From assembly GCF_900177805.1 (NCBI RefSeq), contig NZ_FXAX01000001.1, forward strand, positions 992,001 through 1,056,000: DNA of 64,000 nt, read 5' to 3'. Position 1 is the first letter of the stretch, and every line of letters begins with the position of its first letter. This DNA comes from Fibrobacter sp. UWB13. GTDB lineage: Bacteria > Fibrobacterota > Fibrobacteria > Fibrobacterales > Fibrobacteraceae. The notes under the pieces are model-generated. The model saw only the letters and a program-made list of their open reading frames with translations, was not told where the DNA came from and did not search any database. This document shows, piece after piece, positions 52,625 to 60,574 of this stretch. The position numbers and the translations under genes are program-made.

Positions 52625-53386
52625 GTTAGCCTCCAATGCTTTCAAAAGTTCAGGTTTCATGCGGCTTACGCGCAAACGTTCACGAGCATTCACGAAAATT
52701 GGGTCTTCCGTTTCCGGAACCTGAAGCGGACCTCGAGAAATAAGACGGAGCCAAAAATCCTCGCGGGTTTTCACGCCCTTACGCAAACGCAAAAAATTGG
52801 GCAAGTCCACTACAATATACCTATTTTTCCGAGAAATAGGAAGTGCGTTCCCCGACTTGACCTCATATTCGCTATAAGTGGTCCAAACGTCCTTATAGAT
52901 GTCCTTTGATTGAAGAATCGAACTATTGCAGAGCCAAATAGATACTGTTTCTGGAAGCTCATAATAGCGATACTTACGATCCTCTTCCGACAGTCCTTGA
53001 AAATACGGCGAACGATTATATTCATACTTGCCACGCAGCGTGAGGTACGAATTATAGAGTTGCATGCGGTCAAAGAAGAACGAGTGCACCTTATTCTGCA
53101 TTTCAATATTAAGATACCGATTGTCCTTGGTATGTACCCAGACATCAAGACGCGCAGGGTCATTTTCCGGCATAAAGATGTCAATGGGCTTCTCGAATTC
53201 GTATTCGAGATCAACAATTTCATGGTCATGATCCAGCTGAAGTAAGCTATTAAGGACATCACGAATAGTATCCTTGTCATCCATTAAAATACGGAAGATT
53301 GCCGCGTATTTAGGCAGCAAGAATTCCTCGCCTTGTTCGTTCCTGACTATGTATTTTTTAGTCGATTGATTAGCGTTATTAGACAT
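52424..53386 (-). CDS. Rpn-like PD-(D/E)XK nuclease-family transposase (PDDEXK_2 type)
   Basis: 320 residues from ATG 53386. FLLPKYAAIFRILMDD is the family start; ARLDVWVHTKDNRYLNIEMQNK is the catalytic core with D...ExQ, and FFFDRMQLYNSYLT follows. This is a different Pfam branch from the gene at 49940, yet its last 30 residues (REKSDARDSKRAEYFRSKGVPEDII) are nearly the same as the tail there. The full-length start has a modest site (GGGAA), whereas an internal ATG at 52624 has GGAGG at 5 nt. Confidence 0.85.
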   Translation of the reverse strand: MSNNANQSTKKYIVRNEQGEEFLLPKYAAIFRILMDDKDTIRDVLNSLLQLDHDHEIVDLEYEFEKPIDIFMPENDPARLDVWVHTKDNRYLNIEMQNKVHSFFFDRMQLYNSYLTLRGKYEYNRSPYFQGLSEEDRKYRYYELPETVSIWLCNSSILQSKDIYKDVWTTYSEYEVKSGNALPISRKNRYIVVDLPNFLRLRKGVKTREDFWLRLISRGPLQVPETEDPIFVNARERLRVSRMKPELLKALEANMFDHHEYEALEAEAFLKGEARGLASGMEKGAQQEREKSDARDSKRAEYFRSKGVPEDIISEGFALK

Positions 53387-53517
53387 GTATTTTCCCTTTT
53401 TGTTAAGATATTGCACCCGCCCCTATTACTTAACACGCTTTTTTGCGGAATTTATTCCGCTAAACTTTTGTAAAAAATTTCAAACCCCTAAAATACAAGG
53501 CTTGCCAAAGTTTTCTC

Positions 53518-53546
53518 TTGACACGCGTACAAAAATAGTGTATATT
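53518..53546 (+). promoter_or_regulatory. ruvAB promoter
   Basis: TTGACA (53518-53523), 17-bp spacer, TATATT (53541-53546); leader of about 30 nt to the ruvA ATG. Confidence 0.75.
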
Positions 53547-53584
53547 CGTGCAGTAGCACAAAAGTGCATATTTTTGGAGATTTT

Positions 53585-54193
53585 ATGATTGAGCGGATTC
53601 GAGGCGTTTTGGTGCAGAAATCCCCCACGTTTGTGGTTGTGGAGTGCGCGGGTGTCGGTTACGGCATCAATATTTCGGCTTTTACGGCGGGCAAGCTGCC
53701 CGAAGAAGGTGCCGAAGTCACGCTGCATACAAATCTTGTGGTGCGCGAAGATTCCATGACGCTTTTCGGATTTGCGGACACGACCGAAAAGAACCTGTTT
53801 TTGATGCTTTTGGAGGTCAACGGGGTCGGTCCGAAGCTTGCTCAGCGGATTCTGAGCGGGAGCACGCCTGCGGACTTGCTGAACATGATTGCAAGCGACA
53901 ACAAGGCTTCTCTTGGAAAGATCAAGGGGCTCGGCAAAAAGACTTGCGAACAGATGACGCTTACGCTTAAGGAAAAAGCGGCGAACATGCTGCAGGCGCT
54001 CGGCGATGTCGAGGGCAGCGGGATTACAAGTGTCGGGGCGCTGACGGGAGCAAAGCTCGAGGCTGTTTTGGCACTGCATACGCTCGGGGTGAAGGATCCG
54101 GCGGCGGAAAAGGCTGTTGTAAAGGCGGTCGAGGTTCTTGGGGACGGGGCGGATGCCGCAGCCCTCATACCGGAGGCTTTAAAGTATTTATAA
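53585..54193 (+). CDS. ruvA: Holliday junction branch migration protein RuvA
   Basis: 202 residues from ATG 53585 with GGAG at 6-7 nt. Domain I is an OB fold starting MIERIRGVL; domain II has the helix-hairpin-helix motifs LLEVNGVGPKLAQRIL and IKGLGKKTCEQM; domain III (from about residue 150) binds RuvB. A RuvA tetramer grips the four-way junction and loads RuvB. Followed by ruvB; no ruvC lies next to it here. Confidence 0.97.
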   Translation: MIERIRGVLVQKSPTFVVVECAGVGYGINISAFTAGKLPEEGAEVTLHTNLVVREDSMTLFGFADTTEKNLFLMLLEVNGVGPKLAQRILSGSTPADLLNMIASDNKASLGKIKGLGKKTCEQMTLTLKEKAANMLQALGDVEGSGITSVGALTGAKLEAVLALHTLGVKDPAAEKAVVKAVEVLGDGADAAALIPEALKYL

Positions 54194-54267
54194 ATTGGCG
54201 ACCCCAAAACAAAAAAGCCTCCAATACAATAACTATTGACTACTGACCAATGACTAAGAACTAAAAT

Positions 54268-55305
54268 ATGGAAGATCAGCGTATTATTTCACCGCAGAAG
54301 TGTTCTTTTGACGAGGGCGATACAGACCGCAACTTGCGACCGCCTAGTTTGAGCGAATTTACAGGGCAAGACGACATCAAGGAAAGCCTTTCGATTGCGA
54401 TTGAAGCCGCGAAACAGCGCGGCGATGCGCTCGACCACTGTTTGTTTGCAGGCCCTCCGGGACTCGGAAAGACGACTCTTTCGAGCATTATCGCTAAAGA
54501 AATGGGAGTAAACATCCACATTACAAGCGGTCCCGTGCTCGAGAAGGCAAGCGACCTTGCGGGGCTCCTCACGAGCCTGCAAGAGAACGACATTTTGTTC
54601 ATCGACGAAATCCACCGATTAAACCGCGTGGTCGAGGAGTACCTCTACCCCGCCATGGAAGATTTTCGCCTCGACATTATGTTGGATTCTGGGCCTGCGG
54701 CAAGGAGCGTGAATCTCCCGCTCAAGCATTTTACGCTTGTGGGTGCGACCACTCGCAGCGGGCTTTTGACCGGACCGCTCCGTGACCGCTTCGGGTTGCA
54801 GTACCGCCTGGAGCTGTACAACGAAAAGGACATCGTCAAGATTCTCATGCGTAGCGCTCGCATTTTAGGCGTTGAGCTCTCGGAAGAGGCGGCCAAGATT
54901 CTCGGCGGACGCTGCCGCGGGACGCCACGTGTGGCAAACCGTGTACTCAGGCGTTGTCGAGACGTGGCTCAAGTGCGCGGAACAGGCGTGATTGACGAAC
55001 GCGCCGCACTCAAGACGCTCGAAATGCTCGGAATCGATAGCGAAGGGCTGGACCCGACCGACCGCAAGATTCTCGCGATGATGATCGACAAGTTCAACGG
55101 AGGTCCGGTCGGTCTCGGGACGATCAGTGCTGCCATGGGTGAAGAGCCGGACACGCTCGAAGAGGTCTACGAGCCATACTTGATCCAAAAGGGGCTTATT
55201 TCCAGGACGCCGCGCGGACGCATCGCAACGCCAAACGCGTACAGGATGCTGCACAAGACAATACCAAAATCGCTGATGAGCGAGCAGATGGAATTGCTTC
55301 TGTAA
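54268..55305 (+). CDS. ruvB: Holliday junction branch migration ATPase RuvB
   Basis: 345 residues, full length. [19 protein letters not shown] is the family start, Walker [13 protein letters not shown], Walker [12 protein letters not shown], sensor 1 GATTRSG, arginine finger region GPLRDRFG, and a winged-helix C-terminus with [10 protein letters not shown]. It forms hexamers that pump DNA through the RuvA-held junction. 74 nt after ruvA; it lacks a Shine-Dalgarno (AACTAAAAT before ATG). Confidence 0.98.
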   Translation: MEDQRIISPQKCSFDEGDTDRNLRPPSLSEFTGQDDIKESLSIAIEAAKQRGDALDHCLFAGPPGLGKTTLSSIIAKEMGVNIHITSGPVLEKASDLAGLLTSLQENDILFIDEIHRLNRVVEEYLYPAMEDFRLDIMLDSGPAARSVNLPLKHFTLVGATTRSGLLTGPLRDRFGLQYRLELYNEKDIVKILMRSARILGVELSEEAAKILGGRCRGTPRVANRVLRRCRDVAQVRGTGVIDERAALKTLEMLGIDSEGLDPTDRKILAMMIDKFNGGPVGLGTISAAMGEEPDTLEEVYEPYLIQKGLISRTPRGRIATPNAYRMLHKTIPKSLMSEQMELLL

Positions 55306-55315
55306 AAAATCACTG

Positions 55316-55474
55316 GATCCTTCGACTACGCACCTACGGTGCTTCGCTCAGGATGACGAGAGGGAGGTGCCCGCTCGGTGGCGGGCATGACAGTGTTGCG
55401 ATTCGAGAAAGGCGATGCCGGCACAGTGGTCGGCATGACAGCATTACGGCTCGGTGGCCGGCATGACAGCGTCA
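55316..55474. repeat. Dispersed intergenic repeats after ruvB
   Basis: Two repeat types: CTTCGACTACGCACC-x-GCTTCGCTCAGGATGACGA-like sequence at 55320-55362, then three GGCATGACAG units at about 55384-55468, related to 1409-1520. No coding potential. Confidence 0.5.
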
Positions 55475-56926
55475 TTAACGGAATTCTGGGGCGATGGTGA
55501 AAATAAGGCTGATGCCGTGCCAGCTATGGAAGGCAAACTGCAAGCGGAGCAAGAACATATCGGGCTTACGCACGCGGACACCAAAACCCCACGAGTTGTA
55601 GAGATGGTCCTTTGACCAGCTATTCACCTTATCGCTAATCATTGCATATTCGTCGAACACAACGCCATCCACCAAGCGGTCCACCGGCCAACGGTATTCC
55701 GCCGAAAATCCCATCAAGAACGGAGCCACCCACGCGTTCGTGTAACCACGCAGGGGGAACCTTGCATTCAATGCCGGGAAAGCCGAATACGGCGCGCCGC
55801 CCTTTTCCATTTCCCAAACGCCCTGGAAACGGAACTGGAATGCAAAAACACGGCGTTCAAAAAGTGTTTCCACTAGATTTTCTGGGCGCCACACACGAAG
55901 CGCTTCGCTCCACGAGAAATCTGTATAGAATTTTCTCGTTTTGCGGCCTTCTTTTGCCGTAAGCACATACTTATCCGCACTTCCGATGAAGAAATAGATT
56001 TGATAAAAGGCGTCGATACTGATAAAGTCATGGTTTTTGCCACCATCCTTTAAACCGCCCTCACGTTTCAGACCTACCAACGCAAGGTCATCGGAATTAA
56101 TCCCCTCGTACTCACTTACAGCCACATAAGACGCTCTCAAGCTAAAACGTTGACCTCTCGACGGCGCATACGGGAAATCTAGGTTATCATAAACGAGGTT
56201 CATGAAAATCGGAAATTCATAGTGGGTCTGGTACAAGCCGCGGTCTTCTATCCGGTATTTTGGGTCATCGAGCACGGAGTCCTTTGTATCCGTAAAATCC
56301 GCCCAATGGTAATAGAGTTCGCCTCCAAAGCTAAAGTTCCAATTTCGCGATTCCGTCAACGGAAAACCCAATTGCACGCCCCAATTCAGAGTCGTATCCG
56401 CCTGCTTGAACGATTCCTTTGTCATCGGCAGAACAAATCCATTATCACGGTCCATATAGAGGTTCAAATTCGTCGCTCCGTACAATTTTTTCCCGAAAAG
56501 GGACTGCTTTGAATAGCGCAATTTGACATCGACGTCGCTATTGGCGTAAAAATGCTCCTCAATAACGGTATAGTCGCTCTGCAAAAACAGGTTCCGGTGG
56601 CGGTAGCACACGCCAATCATCGTGGAGCTCCCCGGTTTCAGGTTAAACACCGGGTAAATGAGGATATTGCGCTTGCTTCCGAACGTGATAAGCTCCACCG
56701 CCTTGTCGGCAACGCCATTGTCAATCGCATAAAGCATCGGAGCCGCAATCGGGTAAACGAGCGAGCTAAAAAACGGCTGGATGACATGGACGAAGGGCCA
56801 AGAAATGATCTCGAAGAACGACGAAGAACTCGAAGAAGTGTCCTGCACCGCTTCGCTAGACTCATTTGCACGCGCAGGCAAACACAGCACGCCCACAAGT
56901 ACCAGTAATGTTACCAAACGAATCAT
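55475..56926 (-). CDS. Omp85/BamA-like outer-membrane beta-barrel without POTRA domains
   Basis: 483 residues from ATG 56926; an in-frame GTG 6 nt upstream is possible. A cleavable signal peptide (LVTLLVLVGVLCLPARA) is followed by a short helical segment and then alternating amphipathic strands to the end. FPYAPSRGQRFSLRASY and ARFPLRGY resemble the barrel motifs of the bacterial surface antigen (Omp85) family, and the C-terminus ends in an aromatic-rich strand. POTRA repeats are absent, unlike BamA. It is divergent from the MMPL exporter with under 35 bp between start codons. Confidence 0.65.
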   Translation of the reverse strand: MIRLVTLLVLVGVLCLPARANESSEAVQDTSSSSSSFFEIISWPFVHVIQPFFSSLVYPIAAPMLYAIDNGVADKAVELITFGSKRNILIYPVFNLKPGSSTMIGVCYRHRNLFLQSDYTVIEEHFYANSDVDVKLRYSKQSLFGKKLYGATNLNLYMDRDNGFVLPMTKESFKQADTTLNWGVQLGFPLTESRNWNFSFGGELYYHWADFTDTKDSVLDDPKYRIEDRGLYQTHYEFPIFMNLVYDNLDFPYAPSRGQRFSLRASYVAVSEYEGINSDDLALVGLKREGGLKDGGKNHDFISIDAFYQIYFFIGSADKYVLTAKEGRKTRKFYTDFSWSEALRVWRPENLVETLFERRVFAFQFRFQGVWEMEKGGAPYSAFPALNARFPLRGYTNAWVAPFLMGFSAEYRWPVDRLVDGVVFDEYAMISDKVNSWSKDHLYNSWGFGVRVRKPDMFLLRLQFAFHSWHGISLIFTIAPEFR

Positions 56927-56936
56927 TTCCACCCTA

Positions 56937-56951
56937 ATATATAGTTATATT
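56937..56951. promoter_or_regulatory. Back-to-back -10 elements in a very short divergent gap
   Basis: TATATT occurs on the minus strand at 56937-56942 (4 nt before the GTG, 10 nt before the ATG of the barrel gene) and on the plus strand at 56946-56951 (4 or 7 nt before the two possible ATGs of the exporter). Both would give leaderless mRNAs. Confidence 0.4.
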
Positions 56952-56955
56952 GAGT

Positions 56956-59388
56956 ATGATGTTTTCACTTTTTGCAAAAATTATCAAAAAATTAGCGACT
57001 TACCCAAAGATTATCCTTACGGTGTTCCTTGCGGTAGGCATCTTGAGCATTTACCCCATCATGCACTTGCGCTGGGATTTGCAGCTGCAAGACACGATTA
57101 CGAGTGCGCGTGAACCGAGCAACGTCCAGAAGATTGAAGACGAATTTGGTGGGCTCGGGAGCCTCATCGTCATTTTGCAATCGGCGGATTCGAGCGCGAA
57201 CTATCGCATCGCCAAAGACCTCGCACAAAAGATGCAGACGAGTCCGGCGGTCCATTTTGCGGACTTCGAGACCGACATCGATTATTACAAAAAGAACAAA
57301 TTCTTGTACGCCAGTGAAAACGATATTGACATCATGGTGCATCGTATCGAGCAGCTCAAGCACGACTACATCATGAAGAACAACCCGCTGTTCATCGACC
57401 TCAAGAGCGCGATTGATTCCATCACGCAGACGACTTCGGAACAGCGCGAACAGCTTTTGAGCGACCTCGAAAAGAAGTACTTTGACAAGCTCGCCGTGAG
57501 CCATTCCAACAAGACCGGGACCATCCGCATTGTCGAGATTTACCCGACGCATTCCATCTCGGATTTGCAGGCGAATCGTAACCTGTTCTATGAAGTTACC
57601 GAGCAATTGAAAAACGAAAAAACGCCCAGCGATTTCCAGGTGCATTACGCGGGCAAAGTCTACGAATCTATCCAGACCGGCAAGCGACTTTTGCCCGAAG
57701 CGAAGATGGTGGGCTACGTCACGGCGGGGCTGATCATTCTGCTTTTGATTCTCAACTTCTTTAGGCAGCCGCAATTGATTTTTATTTCGGCACTGCCGAT
57801 TGCAACGCCGATTGTCACGACGATGGCGTGTTCGTACTTGTTCTACGGGCGCATCAACCTGTTTACGCTTTTGCTTGCAATTGTGCTTCCGGGGCAAGCG
57901 CTGCAGATTATCAACCACGTTCTGAACAGATACTTCTTGGAACGCGAACAGAACTTGAGTCCGCAACTTTGCATTGAAAGTGCGCTGCTCGGCATTGGTC
58001 CCTCCACCGCTGTTTCAACTTTTGCATTTGCCACGTTGTTCGCTAGCCTCATCTTGATTCCGCTGCCGGGACTCCAGGAACTCGGCGTGCTCGGATCGAC
58101 GGGCTGCATTTTGAACTGGGCGATTACGCTGCTTTTCTCGACCGCACTTTTGCAGGTGGCACAGCGCAAAAAACCGTTTTCCATCAGGCATTCGCAAATC
58201 CATCCTGAATGCAAAATTTCGATGCTTTCGAACCGTCTGAACTGGACGATTTTCTCGATTATCATCGCGGCAAGTCTTGTCGGACTTTACATCGGCGGCA
58301 CACGCTTGCACATCCGCAACGACTTTTCGGCAACAGAAATCAACTACAAGGACGCGACGATTGATTCCCTGATTGCAGAGACGGGATTCATGAACAAGAC
58401 ACCGGTCATCGTGATGCTCCCGGAAAGTGCCGAAAGCGAGAATCTGCTGGAAGAATTCACCAAGCTTAAGAACGATGGTGAACTTTCGACCGTCAATTCA
58501 CTGTTTACGCTCGCGCAGTTCTCCCCCAACTTGCAGCAGAAGAAAATGGAAAAGCTCCGCCAGTTGCATAGCTTGGTCACAAAGGAATTCCGTGAAGCGC
58601 TCTCCAAGAGCGAACTTGAAAATCTTGAGAAGGTGGAACAAGCTCTAGAATTTGACGAAACGGATGATTTTGAACCGCCCGAGTACATCGCCAAAAAGTT
58701 CCGCGACAAGCACGGCAAGCAAGGGCGTTTTGCGTTCATCTTTACCGACATCAAGGAAAACTATGGTAGTGAATGCGTCAAGCTGTACAAAGAACTTCAC
58801 CAGATTGAAGGAATCGATAGCGGAAAATACTTGGTGGCGGGCATACCGATTACACGCGCTATTTTCTTGGACAGGATTACAAATAACTTTAGTAGGCCCT
58901 TGCAAGTGGGCGGTATTTTGATATTCCTGTTTATCCTCGTTTATTACAACCGCTTTAGCCGTGCGTTGTTTACGGCGCTCCCGGCCGTATTTGCGGCGTG
59001 CTGGTTCGTAGCGTCGCTCAACGCGTTTGACGTACAAATTTCGGCATACAGCGCCCTCGCCTTCCCTATCTTGCTTGGCACAAGCATCGATGGTTCCCTC
59101 CAGTTCTTCACGGCTTATTATGAGAAGCAAAAAGGAACGGCGCTCACCATTCTTAGGGACAAGTTCTTTACGATTTTCCTCTCGCAGATGGCTGCGTTTA
59201 TCGGTACTTACGGCATGCTTGTTTCGTCCCACCCGGGGTTGCGTAGCATGGGTTATGTCTCGTTGACAGGCCTTATCTGCATATTCATTTCTCAATTCAC
59301 CATCTTCCCCCTCATCGCAGGATCGCTCGACCAATACCGTCTGAGACAGAAAAGGAAAAAGGAAGCTAAAAATGAAAACGCTTTCTGA
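56956..59388 (+). CDS. MMPL/RND-superfamily exporter
   Basis: About 810 residues (ATG 56956 or 56959). Two homologous halves: one helix at about residue 15-35, a large periplasmic loop of roughly 200 residues, then five helices including RINLFTLLLAIVLPGQALQI; the pattern repeats in the second half after LNWTIFSIIIAASLVGLYIG with FDVQISAYSALAFPILLGTSIDGSLQFF. The Asp in the GTSIDG segment fits the proton-relay helix. The MMPL group exports lipids or hydrophobic compounds (HpnN-like). The last 17 nt overlap the aminotransferase gene. Confidence 0.85.
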   Translation: MMFSLFAKIIKKLATYPKIILTVFLAVGILSIYPIMHLRWDLQLQDTITSAREPSNVQKIEDEFGGLGSLIVILQSADSSANYRIAKDLAQKMQTSPAVHFADFETDIDYYKKNKFLYASENDIDIMVHRIEQLKHDYIMKNNPLFIDLKSAIDSITQTTSEQREQLLSDLEKKYFDKLAVSHSNKTGTIRIVEIYPTHSISDLQANRNLFYEVTEQLKNEKTPSDFQVHYAGKVYESIQTGKRLLPEAKMVGYVTAGLIILLLILNFFRQPQLIFISALPIATPIVTTMACSYLFYGRINLFTLLLAIVLPGQALQIINHVLNRYFLEREQNLSPQLCIESALLGIGPSTAVSTFAFATLFASLILIPLPGLQELGVLGSTGCILNWAITLLFSTALLQVAQRKKPFSIRHSQIHPECKISMLSNRLNWTIFSIIIAASLVGLYIGGTRLHIRNDFSATEINYKDATIDSLIAETGFMNKTPVIVMLPESAESENLLEEFTKLKNDGELSTVNSLFTLAQFSPNLQQKKMEKLRQLHSLVTKEFREALSKSELENLEKVEQALEFDETDDFEPPEYIAKKFRDKHGKQGRFAFIFTDIKENYGSECVKLYKELHQIEGIDSGKYLVAGIPITRAIFLDRITNNFSRPLQVGGILIFLFILVYYNRFSRALFTALPAVFAACWFVASLNAFDVQISAYSALAFPILLGTSIDGSLQFFTAYYEKQKGTALTILRDKFFTIFLSQMAAFIGTYGMLVSSHPGLRSMGYVSLTGLICIFISQFTIFPLIAGSLDQYRLRQKRKKEAKNENAF

Positions 59389-60562
59389 TAGAACGCAAAA
59401 TATTGCAGCATCGCTCACCGTCGCCATCGACACGATGGCAAAACAGATGATCGCAGACGGCAAGGACGTCGTGAGTCTCGGCGCAGGCGAACCCGACTTT
59501 GGAACGCCCACTCCCATTCAAGATGCGGCTATCGAGGCAATCCGCGCAGGCAAGACGCGCTATACCGCACCCGTCGGGATTTTGGACGTGCGTAAGGCAG
59601 TCGCCAAAAAACTGGAAGACGAAAACGGGCTCCATTACGACGCATCGCAAATCATCATGACTAGCGGTGCAAAGCACGCTGTGTTCAACGCACTCGCCGC
59701 CTTGATTAACCCTGGCGACGAAGTGATTATCCCCGCCCCGTACTGGGTCACGTACCCGGAACTTGTGAAGTGGCTCGGCGGTACGCCGGTGTTTGTTGAA
59801 GCCGGCATTGAAAAGAACTTCAAGATTGATGCCGAAGATTTGCGCAAGGCTTGCACGCCGCGCACGAAGGCAATTCTCTTGAACAACCCGTGCAACCCTA
59901 CTGGCGCCGTTTACAGCAAGAGCGAACTTGAAGCACTCGCCAAAGAAATTGTCGCACAGGACATCTACTGCATCTCGGACGAAGTTTATGAATACTTTGT
60001 CTACGATACAGAATTTACAAGTGCCGCGGTATTCCCCGGCATGGCAGAACGTACAATTGTGATTAACGGTTTCTCGAAATCGCATTGCATGACCGGCTGG
60101 AGAATCGGTTACGATGCTGCCCCCGCTCCTATTGCAAAGATCATCGGCAAAATCCAAGGGCAGGCCACGCACCATCCGAGCAATGTCGCACAGTACGCCG
60201 CCCTCGGCGCACTCAACATGGACAAGAGCAATGTACACGCCATGCAGGCAGCCTTCCGCAAGCGCAGGGCTTACATGCTCGAACGCACTTCGTTCCTCTC
60301 GACCAAGCCGCGCGCCCCCGAAGGTGCATTCTACCTGTTTGCACCGGTGAGCGATTACTACGGCAAAAAGACTCCGGACGGCAAGGTGATTGCAGGCTCG
60401 ATTGATTTTTGCAGCGCACTTTTGGAAAGCAAGGGACTTGCGATTGTGCCGGGAGCCGCCTTTGGCGACGACACATGCGTTCGATTCTCGTACGCCGCAA
60501 GCGACGAAAATCTCGCGAAGGCTTGCGACCGCTTTGAAGCGTTCGTGAAAGAATTACAATAA
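59372..60562 (+). CDS. aspC: Class I PLP-dependent aminotransferase (aspartate aminotransferase-like)
   Basis: 396 residues. LGAGEPDFGTP is the substrate-binding loop, LLNNPCNPTGAVY the conserved Asn-Pro-x-Asn, SDEVYE the PLP Asp, and INGFSKSHCMTGWRIGY carries the Schiff-base Lys and the TGWRIGY motif of subgroup I-gamma aspartate/prephenate aminotransferases. AAGGAAG stands 7 nt before the ATG, which lies inside the exporter gene. Substrate (aspartate, or also prephenate) cannot be fixed from sequence alone. Confidence 0.88.
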   Translation: MKTLSDRTQNIAASLTVAIDTMAKQMIADGKDVVSLGAGEPDFGTPTPIQDAAIEAIRAGKTRYTAPVGILDVRKAVAKKLEDENGLHYDASQIIMTSGAKHAVFNALAALINPGDEVIIPAPYWVTYPELVKWLGGTPVFVEAGIEKNFKIDAEDLRKACTPRTKAILLNNPCNPTGAVYSKSELEALAKEIVAQDIYCISDEVYEYFVYDTEFTSAAVFPGMAERTIVINGFSKSHCMTGWRIGYDAAPAPIAKIIGKIQGQATHHPSNVAQYAALGALNMDKSNVHAMQAAFRKRRAYMLERTSFLSTKPRAPEGAFYLFAPVSDYYGKKTPDGKVIAGSIDFCSALLESKGLAIVPGAAFGDDTCVRFSYAASDENLAKACDRFEAFVKELQ

Positions 60563-60574
60563 CGGACAAACGCG

